Position numbers and translations under genes: made by a program. Under the pieces are notes generated by a model that was given only the letters and a program-made list of their open reading frames with translations, did not search any database and was not told the origin of the DNA. Below, one piece after another: positions 1 through 7,749 of a DNA stretch of 43,103 nucleotides. Position 1 is the stretch's first letter, and each line of letters opens with the position of its first letter. This DNA comes from JBMNHG01 sp045627705 (lineage in GTDB: Bacteria; Verrucomicrobiota; Kiritimatiellia; RFP12; JBMNHG01), in NCBI GenBank assembly GCA_045627705.1, contig JAZQOE010000125.1, positions 1-43,103 of the forward strand, written 5' to 3'.

Positions 1-14
1 GCCTTGATCGGGGA

Positions 15-407
15 TCAGCCCGCGACGGGGGCGGCGGTCCCGGCGGCGGGAGCCGTCTTGACCCACTCGAGAATGCAAGTCTCGGCGGCATCGCCCGCGC
101 GATAGCCGACCTTGATGATGCGGGTGTAGCCGCCCTTGCGACCGTCCATGGCGGGAACCACGGAATCGAAGAGGCGCTTCACGGCTGCGGGGCTGCGGAG
201 GCGGGCGGCGCTGAGGCGACGGGCGGCCAGGGTGCCCTTGCGGGCGAGGGTGACCATCTTCTCGGCGTCCTTGCGGGCCTGCTTGGCCTTGGGAACGGTC
301 GTCACGATACGATCGCGGAGGATCAGGTTGGCGACGAGGGAGCTGAGGAGCTCCTCGCGGTGGGACATTGAACGTCCGAACTTCTTGGCAACGCACTGGT
401 GGCGCAT
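15..407 (-). CDS. rplQ: 50S ribosomal protein L17
   Basis: Ribosomal protein L17 of the large subunit, 130 residues. The N terminus has the family opening (MRHQ at 1-4, then KKFGRSMSHR at 8-17) and the body follows the usual helical core (ELLSSLVANLIL, TVPKAKQARKDAEKMVTLA). The C-terminal tail after the TCILEWVK segment is a short Ala/Pro/Gly-rich extension. It is the last gene of the alpha-operon-like segment, 41 bases downstream of rpoA, the standard bacterial order. The stop is TGA. Only 14 bases follow before the window edge, so no terminator can be assessed. Confidence 0.97.
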   Translation of the reverse strand: MRHQCVAKKFGRSMSHREELLSSLVANLILRDRIVTTVPKAKQARKDAEKMVTLARKGTLAARRLSAARLRSPAAVKRLFDSVVPAMDGRKGGYTRIIKVGYRAGDAAETCILEWVKTAPAAGTAAPVAG

Positions 408-448
408 GATGTTACTCCGTAAATTCTTTCTGCGGGGGTGTCCGCGGG

Positions 449-1549
449 TTATTCTTCTTCGTCGCCCTCGGCGGGATCGGCGCCCTCTTCCTCGTCGATG
501 CCATCCTCGTAGCGGTCGTCGGTGAAGTCATCGTCACCGGCGGGCACGGAGGTGTTGATCGGCGTATCCATGAGGGAGTGGTCGAACTTGTAGCCGAGAT
601 AGAGGCCGAACTCCTGGAGCTTGTCCTTGATCTCGTTGAGGGACTTCTTGCCGAAGTTGCGGTACTTCAGCATGTCGGCCTCGGTCTTGGAAGCGAGCTC
701 GCCAACCGTGGTGATGTTGGCGTTGTTCAGGCAGTTCGCGGCGCGGACCGAAAGCTCGATCTCGTTGACGCTCATGTTGAGGATGTGGCGAAGCTTGTCG
801 CGCTCGACGTCGGGCGAAGCGGCGGTATCCTCGAATTCGACGACATCATCGCTGTAGTCAACGAACACGTCAAGGTGGTGGCGCATGATCGCGGCACCTG
901 TCTTGAGGGCGTCATCGGGCGTAACGCGGCCATCGGTCCAGATTTCGATGACGAGCTTCTCGTAGTCGGTACGCTGGCCGACGCGGGTATTCTCGACGGT
1001 GAAATTGACACGCGTGACAGGCGAGAAGATGCTGTCGATCGGAATGCGACCGATAATCTGCTGGGCGTCCTTGTTCCAGTCGGCGGGGTAGAAGCCGCGG
1101 CCGGTCTTGACCTCGACATCCATCTCCAGGTCGCCATCGACATCGACCGTGGCGATAGGCTGGTCGGGATTGAGGATCTGGACGTTGCCGTCTGTCTCGA
1201 AATCGCCGGCGGTGACGGAACACGGCCCCTTGCAGTGGAGGTGAAGGGTGCGGGGCTCGCGGTTGAAGCTCTAGAGCAGGACGCGCTTGAGATGGAGGAT
1301 GATGTCGGAGACATCTTCCGCGACACCCTGGAGCGTGCAGAACTCATGGGCCGCGCCATTGATGCGGACGTTCGTGATCGCGACGCCCTCGATAGATGAG
1401 AGCAGCACGCGGCGGAGCGAGTTGCCGATCGTGCGGGCGTAACCCACCTCGAACGGCTCCGCGGTGAAACGGGCGTAAGTAGGAGTTGCAGAAGCTTCGT
1501 CCTTGATGACGCGCTTCGGCATTTCAAAACGACTGAGGCGAATCGGCAT
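449..1549 (-). CDS. rpoA: RNA polymerase alpha subunit, interrupted by an in-frame TAG
   Basis: DNA-directed RNA polymerase alpha subunit, which dimerises to seed core assembly. The start at 1549 (MPIRLSRFEMPKR) matches the family start, and residues 1-92 cover the first half of the alpha-NTD (YARTIGNSLRRVLLSS at about 37-52). Codon 93 is TAG (1271-1273). Translation resumes in the same frame with SFNREPRTLHLHCKGP and then VTAGDFETDG, GRGFYPADWN, VENTRVGQRTDYEKLVIE and a C-terminal domain with helix-hairpin-helix (ELSVRAANCLNNANITTVGEL), ending in an acidic tail and TAA. No length change is needed: with one sense codon at 93 the protein would be a normal 366 residues. Family members usually have a basic or polar residue there; AAG or CAG is one base from TAG. 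The next ATG in frame is at 1123, which would lose about 50 NTD residues, so two separate functional polypeptides are unlikely. It is a sequencing or assembly error, a true mutation, or recoding. Confidence 0.93.
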
Positions 1550-1576
1550 TTCGGAATCGTCCTTCCTTCAACACGT

Positions 1577-1616
1577 TCGCGCGCCGGATGGCACATGGTG
1601 TGCGCCCGGCGCGCGA
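1577..1616 (-). promoter_or_regulatory. Strong stem-loop in the rpsD-rpoA intergenic gap
   Basis: The 78-base gap between rpsD and rpoA contains a perfect 11-bp stem (TCGCGCGCCGG at 1577-1587 against CCGGCGCGCGA at 1606-1616). Inside its loop is a smaller GCAC/GTGC stem. There is no T-run after it, so it does not look like an intrinsic terminator. It would sit in the mRNA just before the rpoA ribosome-binding region (GAAGGAAGGA, 12-21 bases before the ATG). A role in translational control, RNA processing or pausing is inference. Confidence 0.6.
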
Positions 1617-1627
1617 TACGGTGCGGA

Positions 1628-2257
1628 CTAGCGCGAGTAGAGTTCGACGATGGCCTGCTCATCGACGATCGGGGCGATCTGTTCGCGGGTCGGGATGCTG
1701 AGCACCTCTGCGCGGAAAGCCTGGCGATCGAGGGAAAGCCACGTGGGCATCTGCTGGTTTGTGGCAGCCTCGAGGCTGCGGGTCGCGATATCGCGGCTGC
1801 GAGGACGGTCACGGACCTCGACCACGTCGCCGACCTTCATCTCCATCGAAGGAATGTTGGTGGTGTGGCCGTTGACCGCGACGTGATTGTGGCGCACGAA
1901 CTGGCGCGCGGCACGGCGGGAAGGAGCGAAGCCCAGACGATAGACCACGTTGTCAAGACGGGTCTCGCACATCTGGAGCAGCACCTCGCCGGTGACGCCC
2001 GGACGACGGAGCGCGATTTCAAAGAAACGGTGGAACTGGCCTTCCTGCATGCCGAACTGATGGCGCAGCGTCTGCTTCTGGCGGAGCTGCTCGGCGTATT
2101 CGGAAAGCTTGCGGGCGCGGCGCACCACGTGCATGCCGGGGGCGGGATCGCCCTTCTCGAGGGGGCACTTTGCCATGTAGCACCGGGCACCCTTGAGGAA
2201 GAGCTTCTTCCCCCCGCGGCGGCACTGGCGGCAGGCGGGACCAATGTAACGGCCCAT
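1628..2257 (-). CDS. rpsD: 30S ribosomal protein S4
   Basis: Primary 16S rRNA-binding protein of the small subunit, 209 residues. The start MGRYIGPACRQCRR is chosen because it matches the family N terminus and lies one base after the rpsK stop; a longer upstream start would run into rpsK. Cys9, Cys12, Cys26 and Cys31 form the zinc-binding N-terminal module of the C+ type. The S4 RNA-binding fold follows from about residue 98 (TRLDNVVYRLGFAPSRRAAR). The protein ends with the family's typical IVELYSR and then a TAG stop, which shows that TAG is read as a normal stop in this genome. Confidence 0.97.
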   Translation of the reverse strand: MGRYIGPACRQCRRGGKKLFLKGARCYMAKCPLEKGDPAPGMHVVRRARKLSEYAEQLRQKQTLRHQFGMQEGQFHRFFEIALRRPGVTGEVLLQMCETRLDNVVYRLGFAPSRRAARQFVRHNHVAVNGHTTNIPSMEMKVGDVVEVRDRPRSRDIATRSLEAATNQQMPTWLSLDRQAFRAEVLSIPTREQIAPIVDEQAIVELYSR

Positions 2258-2258
2258 G

Positions 2259-2762
2259 TTAGACTCTCCTCCTCTTGCGCGGACGGCAGCCATTGTGGGG
2301 GATCGGCGTGCAGTCCTTGATCAGATTCACGTGGATGCCGGCGGACTGGATGGCGCGCACGGCGGACTCGCGGCCGGCGCCAGCGCCCTCGATGCGCACT
2401 TCCGCCTCGTGCATTCCCTTGGCGACAGCCTGGCGGGCGGCGTCCTGGGCGACCATCGTGGCCGCGAACGCGGTGCACTTGCGCGAACCCTTGAAACCGG
2501 CGCGGCCGGCGGAACTCCACGCGATCACGCCGCCACGGGCGTCCGTGATGCTGACCTGGGTGTTGTTGAACGACGCGCGGATAAAGGCGATTCCAGCGGG
2601 AATCGACTTCGTGCGGCCCTTCTTGGCCTTGGCGTCAACCGGTGCCTTGGGATCGGCCTCGGCGAGAATTGCCTGCGCCTCGCTCATGGCGGGTGCCGCG
2701 TTCTTCTCCGCGGCAGGCGCGTCCTCGGCGCGCGCCTCTTCCTTGATAGCTTCTTCGCTCAT
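2259..2762 (-). CDS. rpsK: 30S ribosomal protein S11 with acidic N-terminal extension
   Basis: Small-subunit platform protein S11. The conserved core starts near residue 47 (KKGRTKSIPAGIAFIRASFN) and continues through DARGGVIAWSSAGRAGFKGSRK, AGAGRESAVRAIQ and the C-terminal IPHNGCRPRKRRRV. At 167 residues it is about 40 longer than a typical S11: the first 46 residues are Ala/Glu-rich and acidic (EEAIKEEARAEDAPAAEKN), unlike the basic N terminus usual in the family. A second ATG at residue 26 is an alternative start, but it would keep part of the extension. A GAGG element lies about 12 bases before the chosen ATG. Confidence 0.95.
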   Translation of the reverse strand: MSEEAIKEEARAEDAPAAEKNAAPAMSEAQAILAEADPKAPVDAKAKKGRTKSIPAGIAFIRASFNNTQVSITDARGGVIAWSSAGRAGFKGSRKCTAFAATMVAQDAARQAVAKGMHEAEVRIEGAGAGRESAVRAIQSAGIHVNLIKDCTPIPHNGCRPRKRRRV

Positions 2763-2841
2763 GCCTTAAGCCTCATGGGACCGACAACGACCCCGCCCCC
2801 GACTTGGGAGCCAATCGCCGCTGGCGGCCTCCGGACATTGA

Positions 2842-3225
2842 TTACTTCTTAGCCTCGGCCTTGTGCAACGCGCCGACCGTGTGCTTCGCGCCCTTGCGGG
2901 TGCGGGCATTGGTGCGGGTGCGCTGACCGCGGACAGGCAGTCCGCGACGGTGGCGTGCGCCACGGTACGAACCGATGCTGATCAAGCGGCGGACATTCTG
3001 GGACACTTCGCGGCGGAGGTCGCCCTCCACGCGATAGTTGTCCTGGATATACGCCGTCAGGACACGAATTTCGTCGGGCGTAAGATCGTCCGCGAGCTTG
3101 TTCGCGTCAACCTTCGTGGCCTCGACAATCTCTTTGGCCCTCTTGGGCCCGATACCATGGATGTAACGGAGCGCGTACTCGACGTGCTTCTTACCCGGAA
3201 CATCCACACCCATCAATCTCGGCAT
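2842..3225 (-). CDS. rpsM: 30S ribosomal protein S13
   Basis: Small-subunit head protein S13, 127 residues. It has the standard MPRLMGVDVPGKKHVEYALRY start, the helix-two-turn-helix region (YIHGIGPKRAKEIVEATKVD) and the basic C-terminal tail that contacts tRNA (GLPVRGQRTRTNARTRKGAK). It lies between rpmJ (14 bases upstream) and rpsK. The 79-base gap to rpsK shows no obvious hairpin or additional reading frame. The order rpmJ-rpsM-rpsK-rpsD-rpoA-rplQ is the canonical alpha operon. Confidence 0.97.
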   Translation of the reverse strand: MPRLMGVDVPGKKHVEYALRYIHGIGPKRAKEIVEATKVDANKLADDLTPDEIRVLTAYIQDNYRVEGDLRREVSQNVRRLISIGSYRGARHRRGLPVRGQRTRTNARTRKGAKHTVGALHKAEAKK

Positions 3226-3239
3226 GGTCTTTTTCCTTA

Positions 3240-3353
3240 TCAGCCTTGGCGTTGCTTGTGACGGGGATTAGTGCAGATGACCCGCACGACTCCCGCGCGG
3301 CGCACGATTCTGCAACGCTCACACATCCGACGCACCGAACTGCGCACCTTCAT
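3240..3353 (-). CDS. rpmJ: 50S ribosomal protein L36
   Basis: Small zinc-ribbon protein of the large subunit, 37 residues starting MKVRSSVRRMCERC. The ligand set Cys11, Cys14, Cys27 and His32 is complete, so this is the zinc-binding form. The ATG at 3351-3353 is chosen by family length; the frame stays open upstream, but that part resembles nothing in L36. It is the first gene after a probable internal promoter and opens the alpha-operon segment. No infA gene is present between map and rpmJ, where many bacteria have one. Confidence 0.96.
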   Translation of the reverse strand: MKVRSSVRRMCERCRIVRRAGVVRVICTNPRHKQRQG

Positions 3354-3385
3354 GATCTGATTCCTTCGTTTTGCAAAAGGACAGC

Positions 3386-3415
3386 AATATACGAAAAATC
3401 GGCTGTTGCCGTCCA
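3386..3415 (-). promoter_or_regulatory. Putative sigma-70 promoter for rpmJ-rpsM-rpsK-rpsD-rpoA-rplQ
   Basis: On the minus strand a TGGACG element (3410-3415) and a TATATT element (3386-3391) are separated by 18 bases, 32 bases upstream of the rpmJ ATG. The map-rpmJ gap (3354-3443) is one of the longest in the train and is distinctly AT-rich, consistent with a transcription restart point. The matches to consensus are 4/6 and 5/6. A short CGGA/TCCG hairpin followed by T-rich sequence just after map could be a weak terminator, but the stem is only four base pairs. Confidence 0.5.
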
Positions 3416-3443
3416 CTAAAAAATTCAACGGATTTTTCCGGCG

Positions 3444-4196
3444 TCACCACGGCGTCAGTATTTCCGTCCCTTCGTCCGTGATCGCGACCATGCGTTCGAA
3501 GTGCGCGGAGCAGCTTCCATCGCGTGTCACGACTGTCCAGTCATCGTCGAGCACGCGCACTGGCGCACGCCCGAGATTGAGCATCGGCTCGATGCAGAAG
3601 ACCATTCCGGCCTTGAGCAGGGGGCCGCGCCCCTCGCGCCCGAAGTTGGGCACCTGGGGCTCCTCGTGCATCTCACGCCCTATGCCGTGGCCGACATAGT
3701 CGCGGACGATTCCAAGGTGTCCCTCTTCGGCGACGGTCTGCACCGCGTGCGAGACATCGCCGATACGCGCGCCCGGCTTCGCCGCCGCGATGCCCGCTTC
3801 GAGGGCGCGCTTCGTGTAGTCGAGCAAGTGCTGCTTATCGGCGTCGATTTCGCCGACGGCGACAGTGAGGGCGTTGTCGCCATGGAAGCCATTCTTCCTC
3901 ACTCCGATGTCGAGGCTGACGATGTCGCCGGCCTTTATCACCCTGTCGCCAGGGATGCCGTGGATGACGACTTCGTTGACCGACACGCAGACTGCCGCAG
4001 GGTAGCCGGCATAGCCGAGGAAAGATGGGATGCCGCCGCAGTCCTTGATCAGCTTTCGCGCAAGCGCGTCGATCTCGCCGGTCGTGATTCCGGGAACCAC
4101 GGCGACCGCAAGCGCGGAGAGCACCTCGGCGGACAGGCGTCCGCTCAGGCGCATCTTCTCGAGATCGGCTTTCGTCTTGTACTTGATCTGCGGCAT
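3444..4196 (-). CDS. map: Methionine aminopeptidase, type I
   Basis: Removes the initiator methionine from nascent proteins; a dimetal hydrolase of 250 residues. All five metal ligands of the type I family can be placed: Asp96 (SLDIG), Asp107 (FHGDN), His170 (VGHGIG), Glu203 (FCIEPM) and Glu234 (HFERM). The catalytic histidine region VNEVVIHGIPG is also present. The start MPQIKYKTKADLEKM gives a normal bacterial short form without an N-terminal zinc finger. It lies 10 bases after adk, in the common secY-adk-map order, and is probably co-transcribed with them. Confidence 0.97.
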   Translation of the reverse strand: MPQIKYKTKADLEKMRLSGRLSAEVLSALAVAVVPGITTGEIDALARKLIKDCGGIPSFLGYAGYPAAVCVSVNEVVIHGIPGDRVIKAGDIVSLDIGVRKNGFHGDNALTVAVGEIDADKQHLLDYTKRALEAGIAAAKPGARIGDVSHAVQTVAEEGHLGIVRDYVGHGIGREMHEEPQVPNFGREGRGPLLKAGMVFCIEPMLNLGRAPVRVLDDDWTVVTRDGSCSAHFERMVAITDEGTEILTPW

Positions 4197-4206
4197 GGGA
4201 TAAAAA

Positions 4207-4851
4207 TCAATTAAGGGCCTTGACGAGGCGTTCCGCGACTTCATCGGCGGGACCGACGCCCTCGACGCGCGCGAGAAGGCCACGCTCCTCGTACCATCCG
4301 GCGAGCGGGGCCGTGGAGGTCGCGTAAACCGCGAGGCGGTTGCGAACCGTGGCCTCGTTGTCGTCAGGGCGCGTGACAAGCGCGGCGCCGCACTTGTCGC
4401 AGACGCCCTCGACCTTGGGGGGAAGCGCCTCGACATGGTAGCCGGCCTCGCACTTGGGGCAGACGCGGCGACCGGAGAGGCGGCGGACGATAACATCCTC
4501 GGGGACCTCGATGAGGAGTGCCTTGGCGATAGTGCCGCCCGCCTTCTTCGCGGCCTCTTCGAGCATTCCGGCCTGTGCGACGGTGCGGGGGAAGCCATCG
4601 AGGAGCCAACGGACATCGGGGCCGCCTGCGGCGAGCTGTTCGCCGATGATGCGGCCGACCAGTTCGTCGGGGACGAGCGCACCCTTCTCCATGTAGCCCT
4701 TTGCCTCGATGCCGGAAGGGGTGCCGGCCGCGACGGCCGCGCGAAGGAGTGCGCCGCTGGAGACATGGCGCAGGCCGAGACGGGGCGCGAGGCGCTCCGC
4801 GGCTGTGCCCTTGCCGGAGCCGGGCGCTCCGAGGAGAATGATGATGTCCAT
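4207..4851 (-). CDS. adk: Adenylate kinase
   Basis: Catalyses ATP + AMP to 2 ADP in the cytoplasm; 214 residues. The P-loop is GAPGSGKGT (8-16), the AMP-binding segment includes SSGALLR (31-37), and LLDGFPRT (83-90) follows. The LID domain carries four cysteines, Cys131, Cys134, Cys151 and Cys154, so it is the zinc-stabilised long form. It sits between secY and map, as in many bacteria. The 73-base gap from secY contains no additional gene. Confidence 0.97.
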   Translation of the reverse strand: MDIIILLGAPGSGKGTAAERLAPRLGLRHVSSGALLRAAVAAGTPSGIEAKGYMEKGALVPDELVGRIIGEQLAAGGPDVRWLLDGFPRTVAQAGMLEEAAKKAGGTIAKALLIEVPEDVIVRRLSGRRVCPKCEAGYHVEALPPKVEGVCDKCGAALVTRPDDNEATVRNRLAVYATSTAPLAGWYEERGLLARVEGVGPADEVAERLVKALN

Positions 4852-4924
4852 GTCTTGGGTTCCTTAGAAACAGCATCCGCGGCAAGCGTCGCTTGTCGCG
4901 GATGCCAAGATTGGATTCCGCTTG

Positions 4925-6301
4925 TTACATCGTGCGTCCGCGACCCTGCAGGCGGCCATGCTTGAGGAAGCCGTCGTAGTGGCGCATGAGGAGATAGGAC
5001 TCCATCTGGCGCAGAGTGTCGAGGGCGACGCCGACGATGATGAGAAGGCTTGTGCCGCCGAAGAAGGAGGCCATTTCCCATGGCACCTGCCAGAAGCCAC
5101 GGAGAAGCTGCGGGAGGATGGCGATGACCACGAGGCCGACCGCCCCGATGAGCGTGACGCGCGTCATCGTGTGGTCCAGGAACTCGGCCGTCTTGCGGCC
5201 GGACTGGATGCCGGGGATGTACGAGCGGCCGCGCTTCAGGTCGTCGGCGATCTGGACGGCATTGAACTGGGTGGCGACCCAGAAGAAGCTGAAGAAGAAG
5301 ATCAGCAGCGTGAAGAGGGTGATGTGTAGGGCGCCCGAAAGGTCGCCAAGCTGCTCGCCGAAGCGCTTGAGCCAGCCAAGCCACTCGATGCTGTCGGGGA
5401 TGCGCGAAAGGAGCGCGGCGGGGAACTGCAGGAGCGGGCCGGCGAAGATGATCGGCATGACGCCCGAATAGTTCACGCGGAGGGGCATGTAGGTGGCGCG
5501 GCCGCCGAAGCTGCGGCCGCCGACCTGGCCGCCGGCGTTGTGGATCGGCACCTTGCGGACGCCCTGGGTGAGCATCACGGTACCGGCGACGACGAGGAAG
5601 CCGAGGATGACGAGCACGAGGAGCTCGAAGACCGGGGCGGAGGCGGAGACGCCGAAATAGCGTTCCTTCGCCTCGAAGATGGCGGCGGGGAGACGGCTGG
5701 TGATGTTCACCATGATGATGAGCGAGATGCCGTTGCCGATGCCGCGGGAGGTGATCTGGTCGCCGAGCCAGACACAAAGCATGCTGGCGGTCGTCATCGA
5801 GATCACGGTGAGCAGACGGAAGAAGAGACCGGGGATCGTGACGATCTGGGCCTCGCCCATTCCGAGGGCGGCGGGATTCTCGAGGCCGACTGCGAGCAGG
5901 TAGCCCTGGAATACGCAGATCGCCATCGAAAGGTAGCGGGTGAGCTGGTTGAACTTCACGCGGCCGGACTCGCCTTCGCGGACCATGCGCCCGAGCGAGG
6001 GGATGATGGCCGTCATCAACTGCAGGATGATCTGCGCGCTGATGTACGGCCAGATGCCGAGGAAGCCGACGGAGCAACGGCTCAAGGCGCCGCCGCTGAA
6101 CACGTCGAACCATCCCACGAGGCCGCCCGCTTCCGCGGCGGCCTCCTTGGCAGCCTGGAGCTGGGCCTGCAGGGCCTGCCAGTCAACACCCGGCGTGGGG
6201 ATCATCGAAATCAGGCGACAGAGAAAGATCATGGTCGCCGTGAAGAGGATCCTCTTCCGGAGTTCCGGGATGCGCAGAGTGTTGCCAAAGGCTGCTAGCA
6301 T
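4925..6301 (-). CDS. secY: Protein translocase subunit SecY
   Basis: Channel-forming subunit of the Sec translocon in the inner membrane, 458 residues. The N terminus (MLAAFGNTLRIPELRKRILFTATMIFLCRL) and the following PTPGVDW match the SecY start and first membrane segment. About ten hydrophobic segments follow, including the QIILQLMTAIIPSLGRM region and cytoplasmic loop sequence such as RGRSYIPGIQSGRKTAEFLD near the C-terminal half. It lies 17 bases downstream of rplO, the normal spc-operon position. The C terminus is short and basic (LQGRGRTM). Confidence 0.96.
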   Translation of the reverse strand: MLAAFGNTLRIPELRKRILFTATMIFLCRLISMIPTPGVDWQALQAQLQAAKEAAAEAGGLVGWFDVFSGGALSRCSVGFLGIWPYISAQIILQLMTAIIPSLGRMVREGESGRVKFNQLTRYLSMAICVFQGYLLAVGLENPAALGMGEAQIVTIPGLFFRLLTVISMTTASMLCVWLGDQITSRGIGNGISLIIMVNITSRLPAAIFEAKERYFGVSASAPVFELLVLVILGFLVVAGTVMLTQGVRKVPIHNAGGQVGGRSFGGRATYMPLRVNYSGVMPIIFAGPLLQFPAALLSRIPDSIEWLGWLKRFGEQLGDLSGALHITLFTLLIFFFSFFWVATQFNAVQIADDLKRGRSYIPGIQSGRKTAEFLDHTMTRVTLIGAVGLVVIAILPQLLRGFWQVPWEMASFFGGTSLLIIVGVALDTLRQMESYLLMRHYDGFLKHGRLQGRGRTM

Positions 6302-6318
6302 GGGTTACCTCTCGCCGA

Positions 6319-6759
6319 TCAGGCGATTTCGCAGGTGCCGCCAGCGGCCTCGATCTTGGCCTTGGCCGAGGCGCTGAACGCCTGCACCTTGACATTGAGC
6401 TTCTTGGTGAGTTCGCCGTTGCCGAGAATCTTTACGCCATCGGTCTTGGTGCTGGCAAGTCCGAGGACGAGAAGGGCCTCGATATTGACATCGGCGCCAT
6501 CCTCGAACACGTTGAGGGCGGCGACGTTCACGGGCGAGTAAACAATTGCGGCCGGGTTCTTGAAGCCACGCTTGGGGAGACGGCGGATGAAAGGCATCTG
6601 GCCGCCTTCGAAACCGAGCTTGTGCTTGTGGCCCTTGCGGGCGTGCTGGCCCTTGTGGCCCTTGCCCGAAGTCTTGCCCAGGCCGGAGCCTGTGCCACGG
6701 CCGAGGCGCTTGCGGCTGCTGCGCGCGCCGGGGACATTCTTGAGAGACTGAAGATCCAT
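6319..6759 (-). CDS. rplO: 50S ribosomal protein L15
   Basis: Large-subunit assembly protein L15, 146 residues. The N-terminal glycine/basic-rich segment (SRKRLGRGTGSGLGKTSGKG, then HKGQHARKGHKHK) and GGQMPFIRRLPKRGFKN are diagnostic. The C-terminal domain (LTKKLNVKVQAFSASAKAKI) is typical. Normally rpmD (L30) separates rpsE and rplO, but here the 95-base gap is too short and codes for no L30. That agrees with PVC-group bacteria, several of which lack rpmD. The ATG is preceded by GCAGGAGCAAGTATC, a good ribosome-binding site. Confidence 0.97.
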   Translation of the reverse strand: MDLQSLKNVPGARSSRKRLGRGTGSGLGKTSGKGHKGQHARKGHKHKLGFEGGQMPFIRRLPKRGFKNPAAIVYSPVNVAALNVFEDGADVNIEALLVLGLASTKTDGVKILGNGELTKKLNVKVQAFSASAKAKIEAAGGTCEIA

Positions 6760-6817
6760 GATACTTGCTCCTGCGCTCTAGATGAGGTGACAGGTTATTT
6801 TGAAAGTGGTAAGGCGG

Positions 6818-6845
6818 GGCGCGGAGGCGGGAAGACCCCCGCGCC
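6818..6845 (-). other. Stem-loop in the rpsE-rplO gap where rpmD is absent
   Basis: The 95-base gap (6760-6854) has a 7-bp GC stem, GGCGCGG at 6818-6824 against CCGCGCC at 6839-6845, with a 14-base loop. It has no T-run and lies just after the rpsE stop. The gap contains no reading frame long enough for L30. A pausing, processing or stability role is inference. Confidence 0.45.
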
Positions 6846-6854
6846 GTTTCGCCA

Positions 6855-7355
6855 TTAGGCGCGGATCGCGGCGATATCTTCGGCGGAGCGGAGCTGCGAG
6901 AGCGCGTCGAGGGTTGCCTTGACCACGTTCAGGCGGTTCTTGCTGCCGAGGGACTTGCCGATCACGTCGCGGATGCCCGCGGCCTCGAGGACGGGGCGCA
7001 TGCCGCCGCCGGCGATCACGCCGGTACCTTCGGGGGCGGGCTTGAGGAGGACGCGGCCGCCATCGCAGAGGCCGGTTACCTCATGCGGGATCGTGAGACC
7101 CTTGCGGACGACGCTCTTCATCGCGCGGCGGGCGGCTTCGCCACCCTTGCGGATCGCCTCGGAGACCTCGCGGGCCTTGCCGAAGCCGAAGCCGACGCGG
7201 CCTTCGCGGTCACCGACCACGATGACGGCGCTGAAGCTGAAGCGGCGGCCGCCCTTGACGACCTTGGAGCAGCGGTTCACGAACACGACGCGCTCGTCGA
7301 AATCGTCCTTGGCCTCGTTGAAACGGGGCTCTCTCTTCTTCTCTTCTGCGCTCAC
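6855..7355 (-). CDS. rpsE: 30S ribosomal protein S5
   Basis: Small-subunit protein S5, 166 residues, which contributes to decoding accuracy. The N-terminal double-stranded RNA-binding fold is visible (VKGGRRFSFSAVIVVGDREG, then VGFGFGKAREVSEAIRKGGE), and the C-terminal half carries GVIAGGGMRPVLEAAGIRDV and SLGSKNRLNVVKATLDAL. The first 20 residues are a charged extension. The ATG overlaps the rplR stop in an ATGA arrangement (7352-7355), implying translational coupling. Confidence 0.97.
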   Translation of the reverse strand: MSAEEKKREPRFNEAKDDFDERVVFVNRCSKVVKGGRRFSFSAVIVVGDREGRVGFGFGKAREVSEAIRKGGEAARRAMKSVVRKGLTIPHEVTGLCDGGRVLLKPAPEGTGVIAGGGMRPVLEAAGIRDVIGKSLGSKNRLNVVKATLDALSQLRSAEDIAAIRA

Positions 7356-7726
7356 TTGGCGTCCTCCGTAGCCTTGTCAGAGATCTTGAGGCCGGCGGCG
7401 ACGGCCGCCTCGACAACCTGCTTCACGCGACCATGGAAGAGGAAGCCGCCACGGTCAACGACCACGGTGGCGATACCCTTCTCCAGGGCGGCCTTGGCGG
7501 CGTTCTCGCCGACCGTCTTGGCGACGGCGAGATTGCAGCCGGGGAGGCCCTTCACGGACGAGGCGCAGGCGAGAGTACGGGAGGCCTCGTCGTCGATGAA
7601 CTGCACGTAGATGTGCAGGTTCGAGACATAGATGGCCATGCGCGGACGGGCCGCGGTGCCCTTGATGCGCTGGCGAATCCGCACATGGCGGTAGCGGCGC
7701 TGTTCGATACGGTTTCTTGCACTCAT
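7352..7726 (-). CDS. rplR: 50S ribosomal protein L18
   Basis: 5S rRNA-binding protein L18, 124 residues. Family marks are the basic N terminus (RNRIEQRRYRHVRIRQRIKG), ARPRMAIYVSNLHIYVQFID, and the C-terminal GIATVVVDRGGFLFHGRVKQ followed by VVEAAVAAGLKI. It lies 23 bases after rplF and overlaps rpsE by four bases, in the canonical spc order. Confidence 0.97.
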   Translation of the reverse strand: MSARNRIEQRRYRHVRIRQRIKGTAARPRMAIYVSNLHIYVQFIDDEASRTLACASSVKGLPGCNLAVAKTVGENAAKAALEKGIATVVVDRGGFLFHGRVKQVVEAAVAAGLKISDKATEDAK

Positions 7727-7749
7727 GTTGAAACTCTTCGGAATCGCGG

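Noticed and set aside
449..1123. Separate gene encoding a short RpoA-like protein starting at 1123
   Set aside because: The sequence between 1124 and 1270 is conserved RpoA in the same frame, so this is the 3' part of one interrupted rpoA, not an independent gene.
1271..1273. Genome-wide reassignment of TAG to an amino acid
   Set aside because: At least seven genes here end in TAG exactly at the family C terminus (for example rpsN, rpsD and rpsJ).
6760..6854. Missed rpmD (L30) between rpsE and rplO
   Set aside because: The 95-base gap is too short for L30 and shows no matching peptide in any frame.
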